DNA of 64,000 bases from Flavobacteriales bacterium (GCA_020635355.1 JACJZW010000013.1:20944-84943); one strand, 5' to 3'. Positions 41,391-50,877 are shown, counted from the first letter of the stretch. Translations and numbers: made by a program. Notes: a model not told the origin generated them from the sequence alone.

Positions 41391-43256
41391 CTAATACACC
41401 ATAAAGCGCTTCCGAGCGACTACTTCGCCCTGATCATCGGTTACCCATACTTCATAGATACCATTGCGGTAATAATCGGTATTGAGTGAGATGTCGTGAA
41501 TACCGGAGGTTACCAACCCGGCCTCCTGATCGAACACCAACTTTCCGTTCATGTCCATGACCTTAACCACCAATTTTCGGTCTGACGAATTATTAAATCG
41601 GACTACGGCCCATTCGGATGTTGGATTTGGAAAGAATACGATTTCATCTAATTCCTGACCACCGGTAAGTTCCAGATTGAGTTTCACACTTCCAATCCAA
41701 ACGCTGTTTCGATTGGGCAATTTCCCGTATGAACCACACATCCACACCTCTCCAGGATGATTGTATCGACGCTGAATACCGGTGTAATCCCCCCAACGCT
41801 CGTTGGAGTCATTGGTTAACCGATTGATGGACGCTTCGCCTTCCTTGATAAATGCCACATTGGAAATGATGGAAGGCTGTCCTGCCAATCGATTGTGAAA
41901 GGCCACGGCCGTTCCCGGTTCATGCAACTCCGACACGTGTGAAAAGGTGATCACCGATGCATACGGATGGTCCTCACTTCCAGCCAACGCGATGGATGGG
42001 TAGGCAAAATCAAATGTATCGGATTGGATGTAGCTGTTTTCAATCGTTCCTGATTTCAGATCCAACACACCATGAAAAATGCCGGAATGACCATTCTCCG
42101 GAATAACGGTGGATTGAACATACTGTATCACGCCTCCCTCTTCAAGTGCCGACAACACCCGGGTATCATTGGTTTGCAACAGATTCGAAGGATCGGGTTG
42201 GAAAGCCGAAGGTGGCACGCCATACGGAAGTGATGTTTTGTGAACCGATAGCGAGTAACTAGCCTGACCGGATTGTTGTGATCCGCTGATTTTATGCAGG
42301 AACAAGGTGTCATTGGATTTGTCGCCCGGCCGTACGGATAAGAAGTACATGTGATCGCCGGAAGGTTTTGAGCCACCCGGTGCCGTACAAATACTCCAGA
42401 TGGATTTATTGTCGTATTTCAGATCATAGAACACATCCTGGTAAATGGAATCCTTTCCATCATATCCGGATTGCTTATCCACCTGCCAAATCACCGATTG
42501 GGTAAATCCTTCCTGCCAGCTTTCATTGTCTCGCAGAATATTTACTGTAACGAAGAAATCGGATTCATTGATCCCGATGATGGGATAATCAGACCAGGTA
42601 GTTCCCCCAAATGGATTACCGTTGATGGCATAAAAATTCCAATTTCCCGTGGCATCCGAGGTCTCCGTAAACCCGATAATAATGCGGGTATCGGCACTGG
42701 TACTGCCTTGGAGGAAGGTTAAAATAAATCGATCCGCACCGGGATCATACACTACTTTAGGATCGTATGTCCGATTGAGATTGGGGAGTTGTCCGCTTAC
42801 AATATTGGCGAGGGTAAAATATTTCAACCGGTTTCCAACGGAATCAAAAATGCTCACTGACGAATTAATCACGCTGATGACCATACCATCATTTGAAATG
42901 GCCATGTTGTTATCGTTGGGAATACCCGAGCCGCCTGATGGTAATCCATCGAACGTCCGAAGAATTTCCGGACGAAGATCTTCCTCGCTTTGCTGGTACT
43001 TATTCAACACCGGTTTAAACAACCGCTGGCGTTTGGCATCCAGTTCCTGCTTCACATCCTGTGCATTATTTCCCGGCTCCGGGGCTACCTCTTCAACCTT
43101 GATCAATTCAAAATCAGGTTCAGGAAGTTCACTTACATTGATGGTAACTACCTTGGCAGACCGAAGATTTCGCATCTGTTGATAAGAGTAATGCTGTGCC
43201 GAGATCATGGTGGCAGTTAGGATCAACAAGCTCGACGTAAACAGTTTTCGCATCAT
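41391..43256 (-). CDS. T9SS type A secreted protein, function unknown
   Basis: A 621-residue exported protein. The signal peptide is MMRKLFTSSLLILTATMISA. Residues about 95-520 form a beta-propeller-like domain with repeated aromatic strands (VVYDPGADRFILTFLQGS, NFYAINGNPFGGTTWSDYPI, MYFLSVRPGD, HSGIFHGVLD, GDYTGIQRRYNHPGEVWMCG). The C-terminal 75 residues (FFPNPTSEWAVVRFNN, VKVMDMNGKLVFDQE, GIYEVWVTDDQGEVVARKRF) are a type A sorting domain. A TACCTTTG box is 4 bases before the ATG. It is divergent from the glycosyltransferase cluster. Ligand or enzymatic activity is not evident. Confidence 0.82.
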   Translation of the reverse strand: MMRKLFTSSLLILTATMISAQHYSYQQMRNLRSAKVVTINVSELPEPDFELIKVEEVAPEPGNNAQDVKQELDAKRQRLFKPVLNKYQQSEEDLRPEILRTFDGLPSGGSGIPNDNNMAISNDGMVISVINSSVSIFDSVGNRLKYFTLANIVSGQLPNLNRTYDPKVVYDPGADRFILTFLQGSTSADTRIIIGFTETSDATGNWNFYAINGNPFGGTTWSDYPIIGINESDFFVTVNILRDNESWQEGFTQSVIWQVDKQSGYDGKDSIYQDVFYDLKYDNKSIWSICTAPGGSKPSGDHMYFLSVRPGDKSNDTLFLHKISGSQQSGQASYSLSVHKTSLPYGVPPSAFQPDPSNLLQTNDTRVLSALEEGGVIQYVQSTVIPENGHSGIFHGVLDLKSGTIENSYIQSDTFDFAYPSIALAGSEDHPYASVITFSHVSELHEPGTAVAFHNRLAGQPSIISNVAFIKEGEASINRLTNDSNERWGDYTGIQRRYNHPGEVWMCGSYGKLPNRNSVWIGSVKLNLELTGGQELDEIVFFPNPTSEWAVVRFNNSSDRKLVVKVMDMNGKLVFDQEAGLVTSGIHDISLNTDYYRNGIYEVWVTDDQGEVVARKRFMVY

Positions 43257-43260
43257 GAAT

Positions 43261-43295
43261 CAAAGGTAGTTGTTCAAGTCAAATTTGACGACAAA
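43261..43295 (-). promoter_or_regulatory. promoter with 12-bp palindrome in the spacer
   Basis: On the minus strand TTTG (43295-43292), a 23-base spacer and TACCTTTG (43268-43261) precede the ATG at 43256. The spacer contains GTCAAATTTGAC (43278-43289), a perfect palindrome suited to a dimeric regulator, in the gap between this gene and the divergent glycosyltransferase gene. Confidence 0.5.
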
Positions 43296-43323
43296 AGCCG
43301 GGCCGGACTTCCATCGTCGTCTC

Positions 43324-43331
43324 TATTTTTG
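43324..43331 (+). promoter_or_regulatory. -7 box TATTTTTG of the glycosyltransferase cluster
   Basis: Exact TAnnTTTG match, seven bases before the GTG at 43339. It lies inside the longer frame that opens at ATG 43270, supporting the GTG as the true start. Confidence 0.55.
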
Positions 43332-43338
43332 CATCGTC

Positions 43339-44928
43339 GTGAAGGTTTCAAACAAACTCATCTATTTCCTGCTGTCCATCGGCTTGTTGGTTGCGGTGGT
43401 TTACAAGATGGGACAGATGCCGCTCAGCGCTGATGAACCCATACGGGCACTCATTGCATTGGACATCTGGTTGAACCATCATTACATCGCCCCGGAGCTC
43501 AACGGCGATCTCTATCTGAATAAGCCTCCACTCTATAATTATTTGCTGGTACTCTTGTTCAAACTCACTGGAAGTACCGATGAATGGGTAATCCGACTCC
43601 CGAATCACGTGGCGATGTTGGCCTTCGCCTGGACGGTTTATCGTATCACACGGAAAGAGCTTAAACTTATTCCACTGGCTGTTCTTTCGGGATTTGCCGT
43701 GGTTACCACCGGCAACCTGTGGTTTTACAGCGGCTACCTGGGTCACATCGATGTGGTGTATTCGCTCCTGGTTTTTATTCAGATTTATTACCTCTATCGC
43801 TTTGCGGAAGATCAGCGTTGGTGGGCGTTCTACCTCCTGTCCTATGCCTTAACGGTTGTTGGATTTATGATGAAAGGATTGCCCAGTTTGGCGTTTCAAG
43901 GCATTTCCATCCTCACCATCATGGTCATTCACAAATCCTGGAAAAAGCTGTTTCATCCAGGTCATTTTGTGGGATTGGGCATTTTTCTGATGCCCATCGC
44001 ATCTTACCTGATGCTTTTCTCCGGACAAGGAAGTATGATGGATTTATTGAGCCAATTGGTGTTTGAATCGGCTAGCAGAACGGTTGGGCAGAAGAGTTTT
44101 CTGGAAAGCATCGCCCACCTGTTTCGTTTTCCGTTTCAGTTTTTGGGCGATCTGGCACCATGGAGTCTGGCTGTTTTATTTCTGTTCCGAAAATCCGTCC
44201 GACAACGACTCTGGACCAACCGATTTTGTCGGATCAGTATCCTCCTCTTATTCGCCAACCTCATCATCTATTGGTTATCGCCCGATTACCGCGCACGCTA
44301 CATCTTCATGCTGATGCCGTTCTTCCTGATTCCGCTTTTCTACGGAGCCTGGGAACTAATCGTCCCGGATCGAAAGGTGTTTACCTGGATCATCCGAGGA
44401 CTTACGGTTGCAGCGGTGACAGCGATCTATGTATGGATGTCATTGTCTGAAGGCACGTCCATCACCATCTTACTGATCGGGCTTCCTCTTTGGATCATTC
44501 TGGAGTGGGCACTTTCCAGGCAAAAGTCATCGCCGGCCTTTCATCTTGTTTTGGCTCTGCTGGTGATCCGATTGGTGTATACCGAAGTTGCCATTCCCTT
44601 TCGTACCGAACTGGGACCTTATGCGGATGAACGCCGACTAGCCAAGGCACACGTTGAGATTTGCGCGGATCATGATGTGTACATGTATCACAGCAATCTG
44701 GCTCTAACGCAAAACTGGTACTTCAGTGCCGCCCGTAAAAAAATGCTCACAACAAAACGTGATGACTTTGATTTGGACGACCTTTATTATGTGCCGGCTG
44801 ATGTGATTAAGGACCCCGATAATGTGGTAGCCTTTGATACCTTTGTGCGCAGATTTGGACAAAAACCATTTTACCTGGTTCAATTCCGACACTATTTCCC
44901 TCCAATGCCGAAGAAGCATGAACCCTGA
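43339..44928 (+). CDS. GT39/ArnT-like membrane glycosyltransferase
   Basis: A 529-residue inner-membrane protein with about eleven helices, of the ArnT/GT39 type that moves a sugar from a polyprenyl-phosphate carrier to an envelope lipid or protein. After the first helix the acidic loop MPLSADEPIRALIALDIW is followed by LNKPPLYNYLL, both typical of the family's active-site loop. The start is taken as GTG 43339 because a promoter box sits 7 bases before it and the extra N-terminus from ATG 43270 is not signal- or helix-like. The next gene starts inside its last codons, so the three genes to 46757 form an operon. Confidence 0.85.
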   Translation: MKVSNKLIYFLLSIGLLVAVVYKMGQMPLSADEPIRALIALDIWLNHHYIAPELNGDLYLNKPPLYNYLLVLLFKLTGSTDEWVIRLPNHVAMLAFAWTVYRITRKELKLIPLAVLSGFAVVTTGNLWFYSGYLGHIDVVYSLLVFIQIYYLYRFAEDQRWWAFYLLSYALTVVGFMMKGLPSLAFQGISILTIMVIHKSWKKLFHPGHFVGLGIFLMPIASYLMLFSGQGSMMDLLSQLVFESASRTVGQKSFLESIAHLFRFPFQFLGDLAPWSLAVLFLFRKSVRQRLWTNRFCRISILLLFANLIIYWLSPDYRARYIFMLMPFFLIPLFYGAWELIVPDRKVFTWIIRGLTVAAVTAIYVWMSLSEGTSITILLIGLPLWIILEWALSRQKSSPAFHLVLALLVIRLVYTEVAIPFRTELGPYADERRLAKAHVEICADHDVYMYHSNLALTQNWYFSAARKKMLTTKRDDFDLDDLYYVPADVIKDPDNVVAFDTFVRRFGQKPFYLVQFRHYFPPMPKKHEP

Positions 44929-45865
44929 GATATCCGTTGTAGTGGCCATCATGGATGAAGAGGAGAACATAGCTCCTCTCATCTCAGCCATCCGAACATC
45001 CCTGCATTCTATACCATACGAAGTCATTTTTGTGGACGACGGTTCCAAGGATCGAACCATCGAAGAGATTCATAAAAATGGCGGCTCTGATGTGAAGGTG
45101 ATTGAATTCATGAAGAACTTCGGACAGAGTACAGCCATGCAGGCCGGAATTGATGCTGCCCAGGGAAATTACATCGTTACCATTGATGGCGATCTTCAAA
45201 ATGATCCGTCGGATATCCCCATGATGTATGACCTGATCAAAAACGGTTCATGGGATCTGGTAGCCGGAGAACGAAAAAATCGAAAGGATGGCCTTTTCAT
45301 TCGCAAAATTCCCAGCAGGATCGCCAACAGATTAATCCGAAATCTCACAGGGGTCCGCATCAAGGATTATGGCTGCACCCTCAAGATTTTTAAACATGAA
45401 GTAGCCAAGAACTTAAATCTCTATGGGGAATTGCATCGGTTTATCCCGGTTCTGGCAGCGTTGCAGGGAGCTCGAATTCATCAGGTAGAAGTCAAACATC
45501 ACGCCCGACTTCACGGTAATTCCAAGTACAATCTCAATCGCACCTTCAAGGTTATCAGTGATTTGATGCTGATGGCCTTCTTTCGAAAATATCTGCAAAA
45601 ACCCATGCACCTCTTTGGTACACTGGGCGCCATCATTTTTATGATTGGTGTTTTGATCAACGGTTACTTCCTTATTCTCAAACTGATGGGAAATGACATT
45701 TGGGGAAAACCCATGCTGTTGCTCGGAATTTTACTGTTGCTTGCTGGAATTCAACTGATTACTATAGGAATTGTCGTAGAATTGCAGATGCGTACGTATT
45801 ACGAGTCTCAGGACAAGAAAACGTATACCATTCGAAAGATTCACACCTTTGAACCAGGAAACTAA
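44918..45865 (+). CDS. GT2-family polyprenyl-phosphate glycosyltransferase (DPM1/ArnC-like)
   Basis: A 315-residue glycosyltransferase. The GT-A domain has ISVVVAIMDEEENI, VIFVDDGSKDRT, the metal-binding DXD region VTIDGDLQNDP and the RKNRKDGLFIRKIPSR loop. Two transmembrane helices near the C-terminus (LFGTLGAIIFMIGVLINGYF and LLLGILLLLAGIQLITIGIV) match polyprenyl-phosphate sugar synthases such as ArnC. It would load a sugar onto undecaprenyl phosphate for the membrane enzyme encoded just upstream. The ATG at 44918 overlaps that gene by 11 bases; a longer frame from 44834 lacks support. Confidence 0.93.
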   Translation: MNPEISVVVAIMDEEENIAPLISAIRTSLHSIPYEVIFVDDGSKDRTIEEIHKNGGSDVKVIEFMKNFGQSTAMQAGIDAAQGNYIVTIDGDLQNDPSDIPMMYDLIKNGSWDLVAGERKNRKDGLFIRKIPSRIANRLIRNLTGVRIKDYGCTLKIFKHEVAKNLNLYGELHRFIPVLAALQGARIHQVEVKHHARLHGNSKYNLNRTFKVISDLMLMAFFRKYLQKPMHLFGTLGAIIFMIGVLINGYFLILKLMGNDIWGKPMLLLGILLLLAGIQLITIGIVVELQMRTYYESQDKKTYTIRKIHTFEPGN

Positions 45866-46757
45866 CACTACTTCCGCTCCTTCAAACAAACAACGAAAAC
45901 TGGTTTTACAGTTGGTAAAACTGGTATTGAGTGCGCTGGCGGTGTTCATTGCCTATAAAATGGTGGATGCCCAGGAAATGTGGCAAACCATCCGAAAGGT
46001 GGATCTCACGCTATTCTTCTCCTCCCTGGCTCTGTACATCATCTCCCAACTGGTGAGCTCAGAACGACTTCGTTTGTACATGCAGAAATTTCGGGCCGGT
46101 CACCATGTCACCACCCTTTGGAATGCCCGATTGTATTTTATTGGGATGGCCTACAACCTCTTTTTACCGGGAGGAGTAGGTGGTGATGCCTACAAGGTCT
46201 TGTTGTATGATTCCCGACTCAAAGCGGGAAAATCCAAGATTTTATCCGGGGTCATCATTGATCGGGTGGTAGGGTTGCTGGCTATACTCATTGGCTTGAG
46301 TGCCATTGCCTGGGTGTTCCCGTCGGCCTTTAACCAATGGTATGGCAAGTTGTGGTTTATCCCAACGATTGTGGCCATTTACATGGTGCATCGGATTGTT
46401 GCCTTGGAGTACAAGCGCTTTACTGCAGCGGTGTTCCCTGCCCTATTCATGTCACTCATTGTACAGGGCTTACAAATAGGAAGTTTTTTGTTACTGGCCA
46501 GCGCATCCGGCATGTTGCATTATGCATTTCCGGTTGCAGGTGCCTTTCTCATTTCCTCGATGGCAACAGCCATTCCTGTTTTTTTGGGAGGAATTGGTGC
46601 ACGTGAAGTGGTCTTCGCTTCTTTGGCCGGATATCTTGCCTTCAATGCAACCGAAGCTGTATCCGCTTCCTTGTTGTTCAGTATGATTACCATCATTTCA
46701 TCCATCCCCGGTCTGGCCTTGGTTTGGATAGGCGATGATCAAAAGAAACGCGCCTAA
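45849..46757 (+). CDS. lysylphosphatidylglycerol synthase TM-region / YbhN-like flippase-type protein
   Basis: A 302-residue membrane protein with about eight helices of the LPG_synthase_TM (UPF0104/YbhN) family. Family motifs include RLYFIGMAYNLFLPGGVGGD, AYKVLLYDSR, SGVIIDRVVGLLAILIG and the ending PVFLGGIGAREVVFASL. Family members are proposed lipid or lipid-linked-sugar translocases. The apparent start is TTG at 45849, overlapping the GT2 gene by 17 bases; no ATG is in a better place. With the two glycosyltransferases it forms a plausible make-flip-transfer module. Confidence 0.85.
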   Translation: MNQETNTTSAPSNKQRKLVLQLVKLVLSALAVFIAYKMVDAQEMWQTIRKVDLTLFFSSLALYIISQLVSSERLRLYMQKFRAGHHVTTLWNARLYFIGMAYNLFLPGGVGGDAYKVLLYDSRLKAGKSKILSGVIIDRVVGLLAILIGLSAIAWVFPSAFNQWYGKLWFIPTIVAIYMVHRIVALEYKRFTAAVFPALFMSLIVQGLQIGSFLLLASASGMLHYAFPVAGAFLISSMATAIPVFLGGIGAREVVFASLAGYLAFNATEAVSASLLFSMITIISSIPGLALVWIGDDQKKRA

Positions 46758-46770
46758 ATCTTAAGGAATA

Positions 46771-48063
46771 TTAGGCTGATTGCGTTTCCCGAACCACGGT
46801 TTGAACGCGATCGGGACCAATGGAAATCACCTTAATTGGAACATCCAACTGTTCTTCCAACCAGCTGATGTAATTCCGGAACGTTTCAGGGAACTGGGAT
46901 TCAGACCGATGCTGACTGATGTCTTCAGACCATCCCGGATGCGATGTATAAACAGGCTCCAGATCCACATCGACGTAATTGTGGGGCACCTGATTGGTTT
47001 CTGTTCCGTTGAGACGATAAGCCGTTGCTACACAAACTTCTTCCATGCCGCTCATCACATCGGACTTCATCATGATCAGTTCATCAACCCCGCTTAACAT
47101 AACCGCATAGTTCAAGGCTACCAGATCCAACCATCCACATCGTCTGGGCCGGCCAGTTGTTGCTCCGTATTCATGACCCGCCTTTCGAAGTTGTTCGCCA
47201 ATGGGATCATTGAGTTCGGTGGGGAATGGTCCGCCACCAACCCGTGTGCAGTAAGCCTTGAAGATGCCCATTACCTTTCGGATGTATTTCGGTGCAACGC
47301 CCAAACCAACGGTGACTCCGCCGGAAATGGTGTTGGATGACGTCACAAACGGATAGGATCCAAAATCGATATCCAGCATGGAGCCTTGCGCACCTTCGGC
47401 CAGTATACGCTTTCCGGATTTGATCAGTTCATGAACGAAATACTCACTTTCTACAAACTTGAATTCCCGCAGACGGTCAACCGCCGCAAAAAACTCCTGC
47501 TCCATGTGCTCCAGGCCGTCGGCATCTGAGCCAAACTGACGCAGGTGCTTCATATGTGAGTCCGCCACCTTTTGATACATGGCTTTAAAATTGGGATGGA
47601 AAATATCTCCGGTTCGGAGTCCGTTGCGGCCGTATTTATCCCGATATGTTGGACCAATCCCGCGAAGGGTAGAGCCGATTTTTTGATCGCCTTTCTGTTC
47701 TTCTGATGCAGCATCCAGCAACTTGTGCGTAGGTAAGATCAGGTTGGCTTTGCGAGAGATGTAGAGGTTGCTTCGCACATCGGCGCCAGCTGTAATAGTC
47801 CGGTCAATCTCATCCATCAAACGCACCGGGTCAATCACCACACCATTGCCAATCAAGTTGATGCAATTCTCGTGGAAGATACCGCTTGGTATGGTATTGA
47901 GGACGTGTTTTACGCCGTTCATTTCCAGGCTGTGACCGGCATTTGGCCCACCTTGAAATCGTGCAACTACGTCGTATTTTGGCGTTAGAAAGTCGGCTAT
48001 CTTGCCCTTACCTTCATCGCCCCATTGAAGACCCAACACTACATCAACGTATCCGATACTCAT
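46771..48063 (-). CDS. purA: adenylosuccinate synthetase
   Basis: Catalyses the GTP-dependent joining of IMP and aspartate in AMP synthesis. Full-length protein of 430 residues with the N-terminal VDVVLGLQWGDEGKGKIADF, FQGGPNAGHSLEM, the central GIGPTYRDK, the TTGRPRRCGWLD segment and the GTP-binding ending ISIGPDRVQTV. It lies 21 bases downstream of a Fur-family gene on the same strand, which itself follows relA/spoT, an order recurring in flavobacteria. Its 3' end converges on the flippase-like gene with only 13 bases between. Confidence 0.98.
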   Translation of the reverse strand: MSIGYVDVVLGLQWGDEGKGKIADFLTPKYDVVARFQGGPNAGHSLEMNGVKHVLNTIPSGIFHENCINLIGNGVVIDPVRLMDEIDRTITAGADVRSNLYISRKANLILPTHKLLDAASEEQKGDQKIGSTLRGIGPTYRDKYGRNGLRTGDIFHPNFKAMYQKVADSHMKHLRQFGSDADGLEHMEQEFFAAVDRLREFKFVESEYFVHELIKSGKRILAEGAQGSMLDIDFGSYPFVTSSNTISGGVTVGLGVAPKYIRKVMGIFKAYCTRVGGGPFPTELNDPIGEQLRKAGHEYGATTGRPRRCGWLDLVALNYAVMLSGVDELIMMKSDVMSGMEEVCVATAYRLNGTETNQVPHNYVDVDLEPVYTSHPGWSEDISQHRSESQFPETFRNYISWLEEQLDVPIKVISIGPDRVQTVVRETQSA

Positions 48064-48084
48064 TTTTCTGCTTGTTCGTGGAGA

Positions 48085-48576
48085 TTAATCAAACGAAACC
48101 TGATTATGGCAGTTCAGGCACAATCCGTTCTCGTCAATTTTTGGTTGTCCATAAAGATTCAAGGCGTGCTGCGTCACTTCAAAATTGAGCAGTTCCCCCA
48201 TCATGGAGGAAGTTTGCTGTATGCGTGGATCGCAAAATTCAGAGACCTTGCCACAAACCGTACAGATCATGTGATCGTGTTGCTTGTATCCGTAGGCCTG
48301 TTCAAACTGCGCCATGTTCTGACCAAATTGATGTTTGATCACCAATCCGCACTCCAACAATAAATCGAGGGTGTTATACACCGTAGCCCGGCTCACCTGA
48401 TAGTTCCGGTTCTTCATTTGAATGTAGAGCGTGTCTACATCAAAGTGATGCTTCTTACTGTATATCTCATCCAGAATGGCGTAGCGTTCCGGTGTTTTAC
48501 GCTGGCCTTTCTTTTCGAGGTAGTTCGTAAAGATGCTCTTAACCTCTTCCCGTATGTTGGCGGCATTTTCGCTCAT
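48085..48576 (-). CDS. Fur-family metal-dependent transcriptional regulator
   Basis: A 163-residue Fur-family regulator. The winged helix covers about residues 10-90 (GQRKTPERYAILDEIY, YQVSRATVYNTLDLLLECGL). The regulatory metal ligands lie in KQHDHMICTVCGKVSEF, and the structural zinc site uses the two CxxC motifs ICTVC and CLNC. Whether it senses iron, zinc or peroxide is not settled by sequence. A TACTTTTG box lies 11 bases before its ATG. It is followed by purA on the same strand. Confidence 0.93.
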   Translation of the reverse strand: MSENAANIREEVKSIFTNYLEKKGQRKTPERYAILDEIYSKKHHFDVDTLYIQMKNRNYQVSRATVYNTLDLLLECGLVIKHQFGQNMAQFEQAYGYKQHDHMICTVCGKVSEFCDPRIQQTSSMMGELLNFEVTQHALNLYGQPKIDENGLCLNCHNQVSFD

Positions 48577-48587
48577 GAATCAGAGAG

Positions 48588-48595
48588 CAAAAGTA
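48588..48595 (-). promoter_or_regulatory. -7 box TACTTTTG of the fur-type gene
   Basis: Exact TAnnTTTG match on the minus strand 11 bases before the ATG at 48576, so fur and purA can be transcribed independently of relA/spoT. Confidence 0.5.
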
Positions 48596-48674
48596 GCGAT
48601 ATCCGTATGCATAACAGCACCTTCACAGGGTTTTAACCCACATGATTTGCCCACTTTGAAGGCTAATCTCCGGC

Positions 48675-50873
48675 TTACACCTCATTGAGATCGGTTCGGG
48701 CAACCTGAAGGTAGGGATCGATGTTTTTAATTTCCTCGATGAGACTATCCAGGTGACCGCGGCTATCTACATCCAGCACCAGGTTCCCAATGAATGTACC
48801 TTCATTGGCCGTAAAGGAAATGGAGTTCATGTTGATCTTTAACTCCTTGGAAATGATGTCGGTAATTCTACTCACCAGTCCAACGCTGTCAATACCGGTA
48901 ATCTCCAATCCTGCGGAGAAGGAATGATCGGCCATTTTTTGACCAGCCCAGCGCGCATTGATGATGCGATAACCGTAGTTGGACATTAACCGAATGGCAT
49001 TCTTACAATTGGTTCGGTGAATCTTCACCCCTTCTCCAACGGTGATAAAGCCTACCACGTCATCCCCAGGAATGGGTGAGCAACACTTGGCAAAGGAATA
49101 TTTCAGCGAACCGTCAATGTGATCGCCAATGATGAGTTCACCAGCCTTTTTATTCTCCACTGGTGCCGGCCGGTCTCCTCGTCGGGTTACCTTCTCCTTG
49201 TGATCGTGGATCACACTTTTGAATGACTTTTCACCCTTGGGCAATTTCCCATCGGCAGCCAGCACAAATAAATCAGCCTCACTTTGTACTCCAAAATACA
49301 GGCAGAGTATGCGGAGGTTTTCGGTGGTCATCTGAATCTTCTGATTCCTGAACTTCCGAGCCAAAATCTCTTTGCCGTCTTCGGCTTTTTTGCGCTTTTC
49401 CTCCTTAAGGACCTGATTGATCTTGGTTTTGGCCTTTCCGGTAACCACATATTCCAGCCACCCTTTGTTTGGTTTTTGGCGGGCCGATGTGATGATTTCA
49501 ACCTGATCGCCGTTTTTCAGTGTATGACTGAGCGGCACCAATTTGTTGTTCACCTTGGCTCCAATACATTGGGAGCCCACTTCGGTGTGAATTTCAAACG
49601 CAAAATCCAGGGCGGTGGAATTGGTTGGCAGTTTCTTCACATCCCCTTTGGGCGTGAAGACGAAGATCTCCTCGCTGAACAGGTTCAGTTTAAAATCGTC
49701 CAGAAAGTCGATGGCATTATCCTGTGGATTTTCGAGAATCTCCCGAACGCGCGATAACCAGTTGTCCAGCCCGTTATCGGATTGATTTCCTTCCTTGTAT
49801 CGCCAGTGCGCAGCATAACCTTTCTCGGCAATTTCATCCATTCGCCGACTTCGAATCTGCACCTCCACCCATTTGCCCTTAGGCCCCATAACGGTGGTAT
49901 GCAGTGATTCATAACCATTTCCCTTGGGATTCGAAATCCAATCTCTTAACCTGTCGGGGTTGGGTCGATAAATACTGGTCACGATGGAGTACACGTTCCA
50001 GCAATCTATTTTCTCATGTTTCCGATCGGAATCAACAATGATCCGAATGGCGAACAGATCATATACCTGCTCAAACTCCACCCCTTGTTTTCGCATTTTC
50101 TGCAGAATCGAAAAGATGGATTTCGGCCTGCCTTTAATCTCATACGATACATTCACCCGTGCCAGTTCATTGCGAAGCGGGCGAATAAAACCGCGGATAT
50201 ATTTGGTACGCTGTTCCTTACTCTCACGCAACTTTCTCCGGATGAATTCATACATATCCGGTTCCGTGTATTTCAGCGAAAGATCCTCCAACTCGGTTTT
50301 CACGGCGTACAGTCCCAGACGATGTGCCAGGGGGGCGTAGAGGTACATGGTCTCACTGGCAATTTTTAGACGGCCTTTGGCCGACATGTGTTCCAGCGTT
50401 CGCATGTTGTGCAGTCGATCGCATAGCTTGATCAGAATCACCCGAACATCGTCCGACAAGGTGAGCAACATGTGCCGAAAATTTTCGGCTTGTGGCGAGT
50501 TGGACTGACCGTGAATACCGGAAATCTTGGTAAGGCCATCAATGATGTAGGCCACTTTGCTACCAAACTCCTTTTCGATGGTTTCCAGCGTAATCTCCGT
50601 GTCCTCCACCACATCGTGCAGCAGGGCGCATACGATAGACGTGGTTCCTAAACCGATTTCTTCAGCTGCAATGCGGGCCACGGCAATGGGATGATAAATG
50701 TAGGGTTCACCTGATTTACGACGCATGTCCCGATGCGCTTCCAGCGACATATCGAAGGCTTTTCGAATTAACCGGCCGTCTCCTTCCTCACGTGTCTTCA
50801 ACGAGACGCGGAGTAGCTGACGATATCGCCGAATTATTTCAAGCTTTTCCTCTTCCAGTGCTGCTTCATCCAT
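48675..50873 (-). CDS. bifunctional (p)ppGpp synthetase/hydrolase (RelA/SpoT)
   Basis: Makes and degrades the stringent-response alarmone (p)ppGpp. The 732-residue protein has an intact HD hydrolase domain (residues about 50-180, with HDVVEDTE), a synthetase domain (about 230-350, QVYDLFAIRIIVD, NGYESLHTTVMGP, EIAEKGYAAHWRYK), a TGS domain (about 395-455, IFVFTPKGDVKKLP), a helical region and a C-terminal ACT domain (SAGLEITGIDSVGLVSRITD). Both catalytic centres look functional, as expected for the single long RSH protein of Bacteroidota. A TATCTTTG box is only 4 bases before the ATG, next to a palindrome that may be an operator. Confidence 0.97.
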   Translation of the reverse strand: MDEAALEEEKLEIIRRYRQLLRVSLKTREEGDGRLIRKAFDMSLEAHRDMRRKSGEPYIYHPIAVARIAAEEIGLGTTSIVCALLHDVVEDTEITLETIEKEFGSKVAYIIDGLTKISGIHGQSNSPQAENFRHMLLTLSDDVRVILIKLCDRLHNMRTLEHMSAKGRLKIASETMYLYAPLAHRLGLYAVKTELEDLSLKYTEPDMYEFIRRKLRESKEQRTKYIRGFIRPLRNELARVNVSYEIKGRPKSIFSILQKMRKQGVEFEQVYDLFAIRIIVDSDRKHEKIDCWNVYSIVTSIYRPNPDRLRDWISNPKGNGYESLHTTVMGPKGKWVEVQIRSRRMDEIAEKGYAAHWRYKEGNQSDNGLDNWLSRVREILENPQDNAIDFLDDFKLNLFSEEIFVFTPKGDVKKLPTNSTALDFAFEIHTEVGSQCIGAKVNNKLVPLSHTLKNGDQVEIITSARQKPNKGWLEYVVTGKAKTKINQVLKEEKRKKAEDGKEILARKFRNQKIQMTTENLRILCLYFGVQSEADLFVLAADGKLPKGEKSFKSVIHDHKEKVTRRGDRPAPVENKKAGELIIGDHIDGSLKYSFAKCCSPIPGDDVVGFITVGEGVKIHRTNCKNAIRLMSNYGYRIINARWAGQKMADHSFSAGLEITGIDSVGLVSRITDIISKELKINMNSISFTANEGTFIGNLVLDVDSRGHLDSLIEEIKNIDPYLQVARTDLNEV

Positions 50874-50877
50874 GATT

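Noticed and set aside
44834..44917. Longer N-terminus of the GT2 glycosyltransferase
   Set aside because: The family domain begins directly after ATG 44918, and the added residues overlap the upstream coding sequence without similarity to GT2 proteins.
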